From Eurosta solidaginis (taxonomy: Eukaryota; Arthropoda; Insecta; Diptera; Tephritidae): a DNA stretch of 64,000 bases. The stretch lies in NCBI RefSeq assembly GCF_040869045.1, contig NC_090323.1, positions 157,748,426 through 157,812,425 on the forward strand. Direction: 5' to 3'. The notes under the pieces are model-generated. The model did no database searches and had not been told where the DNA came from. It was given only the letters and a program-made list of their open reading frames with translations. The translations under genes and the position numbers were made by a program. This document shows, piece after piece, positions 47,701 to 52,242 of this stretch. How positions within the stretch are numbered: the first letter of the stretch is position 1; each line of letters starts with the position of its first letter.

Positions 47701-48814
47701 CAATATTGGAGTTATTTATTCAACAGTTTAGTGATTCGAACTTAGCAGAGGATTGCAAATAAGAGGATTTGCAAGTAAATTCGTTACAATATATAAGTAC
47801 CAAAGAAAAAATATTTGCGAGAATAAATTATAAAAATAATTATAACAGATTTTATTTATTTAAAAAAAAGATCAAATTTTGCTCCCTTAAGTGGGCCCCA
47901 TATTAATTTTAGTCCCGGGCCTCGTACATGTTTAATCCGCCCCTGGCTAGATAGCGAAGAAGTTGGATAACTCGTTTCAATGCCTGATTACAGAACCACC
48001 CGACTATGGCGAAATGAAAAGGCAACCCAACCAGTCTCATAATTCGTAAAAAAACTTGCACAAACTCCTATGCATGCCTCCAAATGGGAATTCCAGCGCA
48101 GTCTCTCCAATTCACAAGAAAGCGATCTCTTAAAGCATGCTAACATGGAAATAACCTGAACCCACGATCCTCGGTGGTAGGCGGTGAACGTTACCACCAC
48201 ACCACGGTGGCCGCCGTGTATGCGATTGAAAAAGTCCTCAAACAAAAATCACGTTCTATAGGTCTTTGTTCTGATGTATGCTAAGAATCATTGACAGTGG
48301 CAAGAAAAGGGATGGATTGGAAAATTCGAGAGAAAACGTCTCTGGAAAATTTATGGTGCTGTTCGCGATGCCATAGGTGAGCATCGAAGAATGCTCTGAG
48401 CTGTATAAACTTTACTCAGACATGAATATAGTAATTGCTGATAAATTATCTCACTTTCGAAAATAACAGCTCATACAGTATTTGTCAGTTGCTATCCCGT
48501 AACTAAAGTTCGTCTGCGTCCAATAGTCGATCGATTAATAACTTACCAAGTTAAAAACACTAGTACAACCAATACGATAGTAAGAATACCAACTATAAAC
48601 AAAATAAATATTCTGCCTTTGTCATTGTCTATAAAAAATAAATTAAAATGAATAATTTCCAAATTTGCAACATTTATATAATTTACATACCATAATCTAT
48701 ATCTTTTGTTGCAAAATCATCCATGAAATGATCAATTAGACGATCGTTAAAGTGGTCATCTCCTGACGTTCTTGTCGCTAGCTTTGTCTCATTGCCGCTC
48801 GTGCAACTATTCAT
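14217..48814 (-). CDS. prominin-like: Prominin-like pentaspan membrane glycoprotein (11 coding exons)
   Basis: Joined exons: 48691-48814, 48547-48628, 28158-28286, 27823-27977, 26110-26268, 25619-25737, 24984-25146, 24770-24915, 23731-23855, 22718-23654, 14217-14702. All introns are GT..AG and every phase agrees, giving 874 codons plus stop, close to the roughly 860 residues of animal prominins. Five hydrophobic segments lie at about 48-73, 99-124, 345-369, 403-419 and 716-738. A cysteine-rich loop (CLRCRRRC...) sits between the first two, and large loops lie between segments 2-3 and 4-5, with NxS/T sites: the prominin layout. Prominins shape cholesterol-rich membrane protrusions and photoreceptor membranes. 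The start follows an in-frame stop (about 27 bases upstream) and an A-rich context. Unlike typical prominins there is no N-terminal signal peptide or long first ectodomain, only 47 polar residues, so a missed upstream exon remains possible. Confidence 0.88.
15022..15385. repeat. Insertion in the solo LTR; foldback-type repeat
   Basis: Compared with related LTRs, 'caatcatt' and 'attatgtctacacatatg' are contiguous elsewhere but here separated by about 360 bp. Inside, gatgtcgccgct (15144-15155) returns inverted as agcggcgacatc (about 15190-15201). A diverged relative lies at 27530-27715, with the shared stretch 'atctatttttgaaaaagt'. Non-coding; a small foldback element is likely. Confidence 0.55.
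15690..16342 (+). repeat. LTR B1 of the gag-protease array
   Basis: 653-bp LTR, TGTGACTACT...GTTACA, with TATA box (agtataaaaggc near 16047) and aataaagg near 16230. It is followed at once by the primer-binding region ttggtgtcagaagaggaatt. The left flank AGTG is repeated at the right end of the array. Confidence 0.9.
16402..18614 (+). pseudogene. Gypsy gag-protease derivative, unit B1
   Basis: Reads an N-terminal SAP-like segment (MAKFSELKIQQLKKEL...), a long coiled-coil of repeated 'EAQ/SQETRI' units, a gag domain, a zinc knuckle (CFKCGKSGHIARHC near 17720) and a protease with VDTGASHSLIR (near 17964). After that it runs into two short remnants: sequence from just before RT, then the C-terminal tail of integrase (YDNKNNSEGF...WEGPYKVVKK). 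RT, RNase H and nearly all of integrase are deleted. A TAA at 16570 interrupts the N-terminal part, and a 15-bp stretch present in unit B2 is missing after 'aaaaaagagtt'. It needs enzymes from elsewhere to move. Confidence 0.88.
18626..19263 (+). repeat. LTR B2, shared by both units
   Basis: 638-bp LTR, TGTGACGACT...CGTTACA, preceded by the polypurine tract ggtggagggcag and followed by ttgtgtcagaagagg. It serves as 3' LTR of unit B1 and 5' LTR of unit B2. Confidence 0.9.
19323..21464 (+). pseudogene. Gypsy gag-protease derivative, unit B2
   Basis: Same layout and same two large internal deletions as unit B1, and the same early TAA (near 19507), so the deleted form predates the duplication. 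Private damage: a TGA just after the zinc knuckle (near 20608), a 9-bp deletion that removes the VDT of the protease active site (near 20809), and a small insertion near 21325 that shifts the integrase-tail frame. A coiled-coil repeat segment is also shorter than in B1. Confidence 0.88.
21477..22109 (+). repeat. LTR B3 of the gag-protease array
   Basis: 633-bp LTR, TGTGACGACT...CGTTACA, closing the array. The next four bases, AGTG (22110-22113), repeat the four before LTR B1 (15686-15689). That is the target duplication of the whole LTR-int-LTR-int-LTR unit. Confidence 0.9.
22241..22717. other. Rest of prominin-like intron 10
   Basis: AT-rich intron sequence from the solo LTR edge to the exon 10 donor. 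I see no transposon end or coding exon with a matching phase. Confidence 0.5.
22718..23654 (-). CDS. prominin-like: Prominin-like exon 10 (segment 4, second ectodomain)
   Basis: The largest exon, 937 bp, codes for residues 401-713. It begins with membrane segment 4 (SVYMMCLLFILALLPIWW) and carries the whole second extracellular loop with several NxS/T sites and conserved-looking cysteines, ending in CMGYAYDK. Donor GTAAAT, phase 0. Confidence 0.9.
23731..23855 (-). CDS. prominin-like: Prominin-like exon 9 (end of segment 3, inner loop)
   Basis: Codes for residues 360-400: IIIILLLALIKICCG continues membrane segment 3, followed by a basic cytoplasmic loop. The paired cysteines after the segment are a usual prominin feature. 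Donor GTAAGT, phase 2. Confidence 0.88.
24223..24434 (-). repeat. SINE-like repeat family S, copy 3 (5'-truncated)
   Basis: Lies in prominin-like intron 9. On the minus strand only the 3' half is kept: from gagctcctcatggaactt to the CAA tail at 24223-24240. It joins an AT-rich segment (tttatatatattaatatt) at 24445. Confidence 0.75.
24770..24915 (-). CDS. prominin-like: Prominin-like exon 8 (start of segment 3)
   Basis: Codes for residues 311-359; the last part, NWVLMFEWICFVLIIL, is the first half of membrane segment 3. Acceptor CTACAG, donor GTAAGT. Confidence 0.88.
24984..25146 (-). CDS. prominin-like: Prominin-like exon 7
   Basis: Codes for residues 257-310 of the first extracellular loop, predicted helical and polar (MRQTLRLIENIINQMDN...). 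Begins in phase 0 and ends in phase 1. Donor GTAATT is weak but phase-consistent. Confidence 0.85.
25619..25737 (-). CDS. prominin-like: Prominin-like exon 6
   Basis: Codes for residues 217-256 of the first extracellular loop (FGRVFFRNITTFVTQ...); NIT is a possible N-glycosylation site. Acceptor TTTTTAG, donor GTAAGT. Confidence 0.85.
26110..26268 (-). CDS. prominin-like: Prominin-like exon 5
   Basis: Codes for residues 164-216 of the first extracellular loop, including LSTLEPALDKGCGAPSTRTN. Starts and ends in phase 1. Donor GTAAGT at 26109. Confidence 0.85.
26502..27456. mobile_element. TIR element with a nested SINE, in intron 4
   Basis: CAGCCCAATCCTAAA at 26502 and TTTAGAATTGGGCTG at 27442-27456 form inverted ends, and the similarity continues inward (ccc.cggaattttg). 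The element is non-coding, about 630 bp without the SINE at 26838-27160. The target duplication is unclear (flanks AT-rich). The superfamily is undetermined. Confidence 0.55.
26838..27160 (-). mobile_element. tRNA-derived SINE
   Basis: On the minus strand it begins gctggtgtgatggtagcgtg, with an A-box-like start and a B box in cctgggttcaactcccggg, i.e. a polymerase III promoter derived from a tRNA. A conserved body follows (gcagatgccgttcggagtcg) and the tail is a TTTA-type simple repeat (atttatttattttatt). It is a common insect SINE layout; the tail suggests mobilisation by an RTE-like LINE (inference). Confidence 0.8.
27480..27720. repeat. Dispersed repeat related to the insertion at 15022
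   Basis: Shares 'atctatttttgaaaaagt', 'tgttgcat.tacatgcaaaatt' and 'ctggct' in the same order as 15190-15360. Located in prominin-like intron 4. Non-coding. Confidence 0.5.
27823..27977 (-). CDS. prominin-like: Prominin-like exon 4
   Basis: Codes for residues 112-163: the rest of membrane segment 2 (YLLLLYILAVL) and the start of the first large extracellular loop. The acceptor after CACCCAG fits the phase; the nearer acceptor at 27948 would break the frame. Confidence 0.8.
28158..28286 (-). CDS. prominin-like: Prominin-like exon 3 (cysteine-rich loop)
   Basis: Codes for residues 69-111: a basic, cysteine-rich cytoplasmic stretch (cysteines at 69, 74, 77, 81, 88, 92, 96) and the start of membrane segment 2. 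Its first base completes codon 69 begun in exon 2, 20.26 kb away across intron 2. Donor GTATGT. Confidence 0.85.
28342..28747. mobile_element. MITE with TA flanks, in prominin-like intron 2
   Basis: GCCGTGTTTTTTAACACGC at the left returns inverted at the right (gcgtgttaaaaaacacggc), with further subterminal similarity (cgtata..cgttt). TA stands on both sides (28340-28341 and 28748-28749), as for Tc1/mariner-type insertion. A second copy of the gtgttaaaaaac motif lies at about 28380. 406 bp, no coding frame. Confidence 0.75.
28750..29312. other. Intron 2 sequence before the hAT element
   Basis: Short open frames occur on both strands but none has splice sites or phases that would fit the prominin-like gene, and none resembles a known domain. 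Treated as non-coding intron. Confidence 0.5.
29583..29975 (+). pseudogene. hAT transposase C-terminal dimerisation domain
   Basis: An open frame of 130 codons ending in ITIPIANCESERSFS-like sequence, seen here as VTIPIANCESERSFSVLKRI, then KNMYRSTMLDERLDALKF: the conserved C-terminal dimerisation motif of hAT transposases (the ZMYM1-like subgroup by look). The N-terminal zinc-finger and the DDE catalytic core are missing, so no transposase activity is expected. The frame stops before the gypsy insertion. Confidence 0.85.
30048..30718 (+). repeat. LTR A1 (gypsy array, left outer)
   Basis: 671 bp, TGTTACGAAT...TCGTTACA. TATAAAAG at 30426-30433 and aataaagg near 30608 mark promoter and polyadenylation region. 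The left flank ATAT (30044-30047) matches ATAT after LTR A4 (47789-47792), the 4-bp target duplication of the whole array. Confidence 0.95.
30426..30433 (+). promoter_or_regulatory. TATA box of LTR A1
   Basis: TATAAAAG inside actataaaagcggcgcc. The same box is intact in LTRs A2 and A4 but reads TGTAAAAG in A3 (41810-41817). Confidence 0.7.
30720..30737 (+). other. Primer-binding site of gypsy unit A1
   Basis: TTGGTGTCAGAAGTGGGA directly after the LTR. TGGTGTCAGAAGTGG would pair with a tRNA 3' end finishing in ...CTTCTGACACCA; which tRNA is not determined. The same site follows LTRs A2 and A3. Confidence 0.7.
30770..35728 (+). CDS. Gypsy-type Gag-Pol polyprotein, unit A1, intact
   Basis: One uninterrupted frame of 1652 codons. 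In order: a SAP-like DNA-binding segment (residues about 3-37), a coiled-coil of repeated EAQETR units (about 60-205), gag capsid-like domain (about 215-385), zinc knuckle CFKCGNPGHIARHC (about 418), aspartic protease VDTGASHSIIR (about 499), RT with FCVDYRKLND and VYLDDII (about 915), RNase H with DTDASG (about 1063), integrase zinc region (H..H..C..C about 1303-1340) and D,D35E catalytic triad (D1366, D1428, E1464), then a GPY/F-type tail. No env frame follows. Gag and Pol are fused without a frameshift, which is less usual. It replicates by reverse transcription in the cytoplasm. Intact frame and nearly identical LTRs imply recent activity. Confidence 0.95.
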   Translation: MAKLSELKIPQLKELESRGLNTSGVKLELQARLREAMEAEGIDVEEHVFHLDGEETTKIEEKNETSQTVTSTDLNMILAAISAQTSTVSSQLAEQKTYMASQLESQETRITSKIEAQETRMSEMSTQITSKIEAQETRMAEMSTQITSKMETQLKVQEARITVQLEAQEARISSKLEARMDEKITQFEEKIEAEVDALRGRIQELQLNRPAVSASNTKLKTPSFDGSVPFQVFKLQFEKTAAVNNWNAEDKVAALFVALKGPAAEILQTIPEYERNSYETLMAAVERRYGSEHRKQIFQIELKNRYQKANETLQEFASDIERLAHLANADAPVEYTERVKIQSFINGIRDVETKRATYANPKQTFSETVSHALTQETASLLSKPAYKAHRVEVERPEWVDTILEALRGSQQKNAGVIKCFKCGNPGHIARHCDLGPNSSNNVGGRKRKAGGNEQERVESKERKLAPAVECPVISVSQIGRKSSSLTIRGNVDGKERVLTVDTGASHSIIRADLINKKITPLHGARLRTATGEDSTVLGEVSCEVAIGNVTVVHNFIVAEIVDEIIIGVDFLIDQGIKIDMQSKTMRYKNMDVPLNFSYERGYSSKRVLVEESQRIPPKSEAVIWAKVDGDCGTNKLLVVEAANKSALNILVGKTLAITKQDGRIPVRVLNEFNSPLKLTKGAILGRCQKAEVVINCEQLQEHVSTSNTNLSNDITAWTQGLEEAYQSKAKQLLLKYANIFDQDGSKPGRTNVVKHQIDTGDARPIRQAPRSVPLAKREVVSQIIQEMSDSGVIEPSASPWSSPVVLVKKKDGKMRFCVDYRKLNDVTKKDSYPLPRIDDTLDSLSGTKWFSTLDLKSGYWQVEVKEEDKEKTAFSVGDGLWQFTVMPFGLCNAPATFERLMDQVLKGLHWKTCLVYLDDIIVLGKNFDEHLKNLEEVFQRIAGAGLKLSRKKCALFKKEVNYLGHKVTTEGICTANEKIEAVQDWPRPQNLHELRSFLGLCTYYRRFVPNFSSVAHSLHELTRKNKAFEWKKEQEVAFQTLKERLCTAPMLAYPIPGATFILDTDASGYAIGGVLSQLVDGQEKVVAYYSRSIGKPERNYCVTRRELLALVECIKHFHKYLYGQRFHVRTDHAALKWLLQFRNPEGQLARWIERLQSYDFSIEHRKGSTHGNADAMSRRPCSLECKHCSKAEAKEDIIDVRLMTITCTDEWDKEQLRKCQLEDTDLSHVMQGLERNERPSREDMSAESPIAKSYWAQWNSLELISGCLHRVWESEDGQCKKKLIVVPRKRIPDVLSELHNGPSGGHLGITKTLEKIKQRFYWVGCRQSVTEWIANCEVCNRAKGPKTRSRGQMKQYISGAPFERIAMDVAGPFPTSNRGNKYVLVVMDYFSKWPEVYPIPNQEAETVAEVVKNEWVARYGVPMELHSDQGRNFESAVFQELCKKLGIRKTRTTALHPQSDGMVERFNRTLEEHLRKVVDKYHKDWDTHISLFLMAYRSAVHDTTGQPPAKVIFGNDLRLPADLKNGIDADAERNVKKSTDVLEEELREIHDLVRQRAKIMSDKMKARYDKAINSEGFQEGDLVLLYNPQRKKGLSPKLQCNWEGPYKVVKRINDVVYRIQTTTKPRTKMKVVHLERLAAFRSRDLSDRDDQT
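35729..35739 (+). other. Polypurine tract of unit A1
   Basis: GTGGAGGGCAG immediately before LTR A2, the usual place for the plus-strand primer. The same tract precedes LTRs A3 and A4 and the B-family LTRs. Confidence 0.7.
35740..36410 (+). repeat. LTR A2 (shared by units A1 and A2)
   Basis: 671 bp, nearly identical to A1; one seen difference is gattcaaac for gattcgaac near 36357. It is both the 3' LTR of unit A1 and the 5' LTR of unit A2. Confidence 0.95.
36462..41420 (+). pseudogene. Gypsy-type Gag-Pol, unit A2, one nonsense codon
   Basis: Same domain order as unit A1, nearly identical along its length. The frame is open for 1071 codons to a TGA at 39675-39677, in the RNase H domain just after DTDASGYAI; beyond it the same frame continues to 41420. 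Variants shared with unit A3 but not A1 (for example glutamate in CQEAEV, KYGID instead of KNGID) show that A2 and A3 are closer to each other. Gag, protease and RT could still be made. Confidence 0.93.
41432..42102 (+). repeat. LTR A3 (shared by units A2 and A3)
   Basis: 671 bp, nearly identical to the others but with TGTAAAAG in place of the TATA box at 41810-41817, so unit A3 probably has a weaker promoter. Confidence 0.95.
42154..47106 (+). pseudogene. Gypsy-type Gag-Pol, unit A3, one nonsense codon
   Basis: Open for 879 codons to a TAA at 44791-44793 inside RT, before the catalytic YLDD; downstream the same frame runs on to 47106. A 6-bp in-frame deletion near 43799 removes two residues of the protease region (GNVVHN against GNVTVVHN in units A1 and A2), which also explains the unit period of 5686 instead of 5692 bp. 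Integrase and tail are uninterrupted. Confidence 0.93.
47118..47788 (+). repeat. LTR A4 (gypsy array, right outer)
   Basis: 671 bp ending TTCGTTACA, followed by ATAT, the right copy of the target duplication, and then by the remaining 150 bp of the hAT element. Confidence 0.95.
47985..48224 (-). mobile_element. tRNA-derived SINE, second family
   Basis: On the minus strand: ccaccgtggtgtggtggtaa (A-box region) and gatcgtgggttcaggtt (B-box region), a tRNA-like head, then a body ending ttcgccatagtcgggtggtt. No poly(A) tail is seen. Lies in prominin-like intron 2, just right of the hAT element and 0.32 kb from exon 2. The head is diverged, so this is an older copy. Confidence 0.6.
48547..48628 (-). 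CDS. prominin-like: Prominin-like exon 2 (transmembrane segment 1)
   Basis: Codes for residues 42-68, including IFILFIVGILTIVLVVLVFL, the first membrane segment. The acceptor is TATAG before 48628 and the donor GTAAGT after 48547. The 62-bp intron 1 is short, as is usual in flies. Confidence 0.85.
48691..48814 (-). CDS. prominin-like: Prominin-like exon 1 (start)
   Basis: Codes for residues 1-41 plus one base, beginning MNSCTSGNETKLATR. The donor is GTATGT at 48690-48685. The ATG is preceded by nine A bases, with an in-frame TAA a little further upstream and no good acceptor between, which supports it as the true start. No signal peptide. Confidence 0.75.
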
Positions 48815-49573
48815 TTTTTTTTGTTTTTCAAACTATTTTATTTTTCAAAATATTTTTCTTTTATAATTTTTTTTGAACATGTTATGGCATTTGTTTCTAC
48901 ACATGTAAAGTCAATTTCTATTATAAGGAGTGCTCCATGTAAATCATTTCTGATCGAGAGATATAATCGCCTTCAACTTCGAATATGGAGTTGATGATGG
49001 GAGGATTACCACCACACATAGGTACCAGAGTTTAGTACCAGAAGGCGCTAGTGTGCGGGGCACACCGGATTCATATCGTGCAAAATGCTGTCCACATTGG
49101 TAGCACCCCTCTACATCTTCGGGCAGTGTTGTTTTACCGTCACAGCAACAACAAGAAGTTGTTCCTCAATAATTGGCAGTGTGAACAAAATATTAGCAAA
49201 TGCTTTTTCATGAAAACTTCAAAAATGTGACACAAATTTGAATGGTAAAAACCTCAAAATTCGAGTTAATACTAGGGTCACACTGGCCTCACATGCGTAT
49301 TTCTTATTTTGATTAAGCCTTCCTGCAAGACATGATGCAATTAAGTTAGTGATTAGTCGCATTTGGAATTTTTCACACAAAACAATGCATTTGGTGCAGT
49401 GCAAACGTAGCATAACGTTGTAAAAGGCAAACGCTTTTTTGCCCAGGAATAACGCATTTCCCGATGGATTTTGGGTTGCCTTAGGGTGGTGTTACGGACG
49501 TAGACAATCCGTAGTCGGTTATAAATCCTGTACGCTCTGGTACTAGCCAGACTGCCGCGGTAACGATTTGTAT
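48815..49573. other. 5' flank of the prominin-like gene with decayed family S repeat
   Basis: The first ~80 bp upstream of the start codon are A/T-rich. At about 49020-49155 a weak plus-strand relative of repeat family S is seen (gtaccagagtttagtacc, cttcgggcagtg, cagcaacaacaag), and another weak minus-strand piece at about 49530-49573 (tgtacgctctggtac). No core promoter motif was identified with confidence. Confidence 0.45.
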
Positions 49574-49667
49574 TGTAACGAATTCGGGGGGATTCCGCTT
49601 ATTTCAAACTTTCTGCTAACGTTCGAATCACTAAACTGTTGTATAAATCACTCCAATATTCAGTATT

Positions 49668-50354
49668 GCAAACTGGTTGCTGTTGTTGTTGTAGCAGTGC
49701 TGGACCCCATCCAATAGGTGGGGCCGATCACAAATTGTCATCAATATCCTCTAACGGGAGTCCAAGGAAACTTGCCGTTTCAACAGGGGTGGACCATAAT
49801 GAGACGGGTGTTAGAGGCGTTGGTTCCACAATACAGTTGAAGAGATGGTTGGTGTCATGTGGGGACACGTTACAAGTAGGACATATGTTTTGTATGTCGG
49901 TGTTGATTCTGGATAGGTAAGAGTTTAATCTGTTACAGTATTCAGATCGAAGTTGGGCTAGAGTGACTCGCGTTTCCCTGGGGAGTGTGCGATGCTCTTC
50001 TGCAAGTTTAGGGTATTGCTCTTTGGGTACAGGATTCACCGGGCAATTACTGGCATAGAGGTCCGACGCCTGTTTGTGGAGTTCACTGAAAACCTGCTTG
50101 TGTTTTTTGGCATCATACGGCTGTGCTCTCAGGTGTCGTATTTCCTTATAATGCTTACAGAGATGACTCCTTAAGCCCCTGGGCGGTGTTGGCTCGTCAA
50201 TCAGATGTCTGTTGATATGCCAAGGTTTCTGGGTATTCAACAAGAACAGTTTGCTTAGCATTTCATTTCTCTCCCTTATGGGGAGTATTCTGGCCTCATT
50301 ATGTAGATGGTGTTCTGGGTCTTTATTAAGATTACTTTGGGAGTAGTACAATTA
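49668..50354 (-). mobile_element. Jockey-like LINE 3' end inserted in the solo LTR
   Basis: 5'-truncated LINE ending in cactgctacaacaacaacag; the CAA-rich end replaces a poly(A) tail. It carries the C-terminal coding region only. Confidence 0.75.
49728..50351 (-). CDS. Jockey-like ORF2 C-terminal region
   Basis: 207 codons without RT or RNase H motifs. The end shows a cysteine/histidine cluster (ICPTCNVSPHDTNHLFNC, about residues 155-172) and PLEDIDDNL at the stop, typical of jockey-clade ORF2 tails. The apparent start is only the first methionine after truncation. The frame is clean, so the insertion is young, but the fragment is not functional. Confidence 0.75.
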   Translation of the reverse strand: MYYSQSNLNKDPEHHLHNEARILPIRERNEMLSKLFLLNTQKPWHINRHLIDEPTPPRGLRSHLCKHYKEIRHLRAQPYDAKKHKQVFSELHKQASDLYASNCPVNPVPKEQYPKLAEEHRTLPRETRVTLAQLRSEYCNRLNSYLSRINTDIQNICPTCNVSPHDTNHLFNCIVEPTPLTPVSLWSTPVETASFLGLPLEDIDDNL

Positions 50355-50736
50355 TACTTCAATATCGCGTACTTCACAATAGCGTGTGTTAATCAAACTG
50401 ATTACTCAGCTTGCGCTGCTTTTATACTCTTCGTTGCTTCGTTCGCATATTTATCCTAAGGTCTAGACGTTTCACCTTCTTTTGTATATCCTGCTTGGTT
50501 ACCATCTATATACATGTATATTTGTAGTTTGTGTTTATCTTATAGCCATGTGAGGGTGTATGTGTGAGTAACTACATCAGCTGATGATTACATGTGTTTG
50601 TGAGTATCTCTTCGTTGCCTTGTATGTATGTGTGTAAATAAAGATTGATTTGTTCATGTACACAAGAGTGGCAGCTAGCTGTATTGTTGTTGTGCCTTTA
50701 TTTACTAACAACATAGTGATGCTAAAATTCGCCACA

Positions 50737-51311
50737 GTATGATACTTCGCACCTTCGGATTTGGAGATTTTAGTCACTTCTTGCGACGAGGCTTAAAGAC
50801 CTTCATTTTCTTTGCTAGCGTGGCCAAATCATGGTAAATCCTGAAGGTCCTGTTCAACCCGCACTATTTAATATACAGAAAGACGATGCAACTGGCAGCT
50901 GAAAAAACAGATACCATGAATACCACCGACGAGATTTCCTTTCCGGTGGGGAAACAGTGGATGGTGCGATTGAATTAGTACCTAAATGGTGCTTGTTACA
51001 GGAGCGTACCGAATCAATATCCGGCAAAGGACCGTCACCATCAAAACCACTCCTCGTGCCTTTATCGTTACAAGAAGAAAAATATTCTTTATTATTTGTG
51101 TATATTTTGAGATAGTTTCCAAATAGTTTTACAAATCATTTCAAAACTCTTTAAGAATAGTTTTGGGTGTTGCCTTTTGCATAACGGCACTCTTTCGGGG
51201 ACCATTTGGAATTGTTTTGAGGTTTATTTTAGGACTATTTTAAGGTTAACTTCGGGATTGTTTTGGGACGACACCCATATGCGCCAATGCAGTTTTTAAT
51301 TTTTACAGCCT
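50737..51311. repeat. Decayed family S fragments and a T-rich repeat
   Basis: 50775-50800 (ttttagtcacttcttgcgac) resembles family S on the minus strand, and 50985-51070 (caggagcgtaccgaatcaat, ccggcaaaggaccgtcacc) resembles it on the plus strand. 51110-51280 is a degenerate internal repeat of words like 'ttttgaggttt' and 'gggattgttttggga'. No gene. Confidence 0.5.
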
Positions 51312-51323
51312 TCTCGTTGATTA

Positions 51324-51750
51324 CTTACTTACTTAATTGGCGCTTAACCGTCTAAACGGTTATGGCCGTCCAACAAGGCGCGCCAGTCGCTCCTTCGCTC
51401 CGCCAACCGGCGCCAATTGGTCACACCAAGGGAGTTTAAATCGTTTTCCACCTGGTCCTTCCAACGGAGTGGGGGCCGCCCTCTACCTCTGCTTCCAGAG
51501 GCGGGTTCCGATAGAAACACTTTCTTGGCCGGAGCATCATCATTCATTCGCATAACATTACCTAGCCAGCGCACCGCTGCGTTTTAATTCGCTGCACTAT
51601 GTTGATGTCTGCGTATAGCTCGTACAGCTCATCATTAAATCTTCTTCGGTACTCGCCATCGCCAACGCGTAGAGGTCCATAAATCTTTCGAAGAACTTTT
51701 CTCTCGAACACTCCCAAAGCCGCTTCATCTGCTGTTGTCATGGTCCATGC
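51324..51750 (-). mobile_element. RTE-clade LINE 3' end with 12-bp target duplication
   Basis: tctcgttgatta stands at 51312-51323 and 51751-51762, a perfect 12-bp target duplication. On the minus strand the copy codes for the RTE ORF2 C-terminus (MRWLGNVMRM..., GRGRPPLRWKDQVENDL, NWRRLAERRSDWRALL) and ends in a TAAG-type repeat (aattaagtaagtaag). 427 bp, 5'-truncated. Coding 51344-51574 is open; upstream of that the frame is broken by at least one change. Confidence 0.88.
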
Positions 51751-51762
51751 TCTCGTTGATTA

Positions 51763-52240
51763 GTGGAGGTATTATAAAATCAAGTATACATTTCGGCATG
51801 TATTTAACTGGAAAGTCTGGAGATAATCATAACATCAGGATTTCGGATTTTTTAGTAAGCTCCCTATTGATCTAGGTGTGCAATATGTTGATAATGGCGG
51901 ATCGCGTTATGCGACCCATATTCAACCTCAAAATGCTCTACCTCTATTCATGTTTTTTTGCGCTTTTAAGCTTACGGCCGAACCACGACCCGCTAGGCCA
52001 CCATGTGTCGTATTACCTTATCCGTTCACTTTTTCCAGGTGTATAATTTATCGCTTTTAATTTCTGCCAGAGCGACGCATTCGCTAAGAATACGAACCGG
52101 CGAACCTGCTCACAAAAGCTACATATTTGTGTATTGGATAGATTTAACGTACTTAGGTGATATTGCAGACTACAGTGCTCCGTATAGTACTCAGTGAGAG
52201 TTCGTATGCCATCGCTACTTAGATTAATGAGTTTCTCTCC
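51763..52240. other. Intergenic spacer
   Basis: The first ~45 bp continue the dispersed repeat seen at 6434-6490. The remainder shows no recognised element or gene. Confidence 0.45.
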
Positions 52241-52242
52241 CC

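Larger units (their letters stand above)
29313..47945 (+). mobile_element. hAT element split by a gypsy array
   Basis: Ends are CAGGGGCGGATTAAA (29313) and its exact inverse at 47931-47945. The 8-bp target duplication gctagata is perfect (29305-29312 and 47946-47953), diagnostic for hAT. Without the gypsy array (30048-47788) and its duplicated ATAT the element is about 890 bp, containing only a C-terminal transposase remnant, so it is a deletion derivative. It sits in prominin-like intron 2. Confidence 0.9.
49574..50736 (-). mobile_element. Solo LTR of a third gypsy-like family, split by a LINE
   Basis: On the minus strand it reads TGTGGCGAATTTTAGCATCA...TTCGTTACA with a TATA region (gagtataaaagcagcgc near 50425). 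Its last part (caacagtttagtgattcgaac) matches the ends of the intron LTRs. Flanks are a perfect 4-bp duplication, GTAT (49570-49573 and 50737-50740). Without the inserted LINE it is about 480 bp. No internal region remains. Confidence 0.85.
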
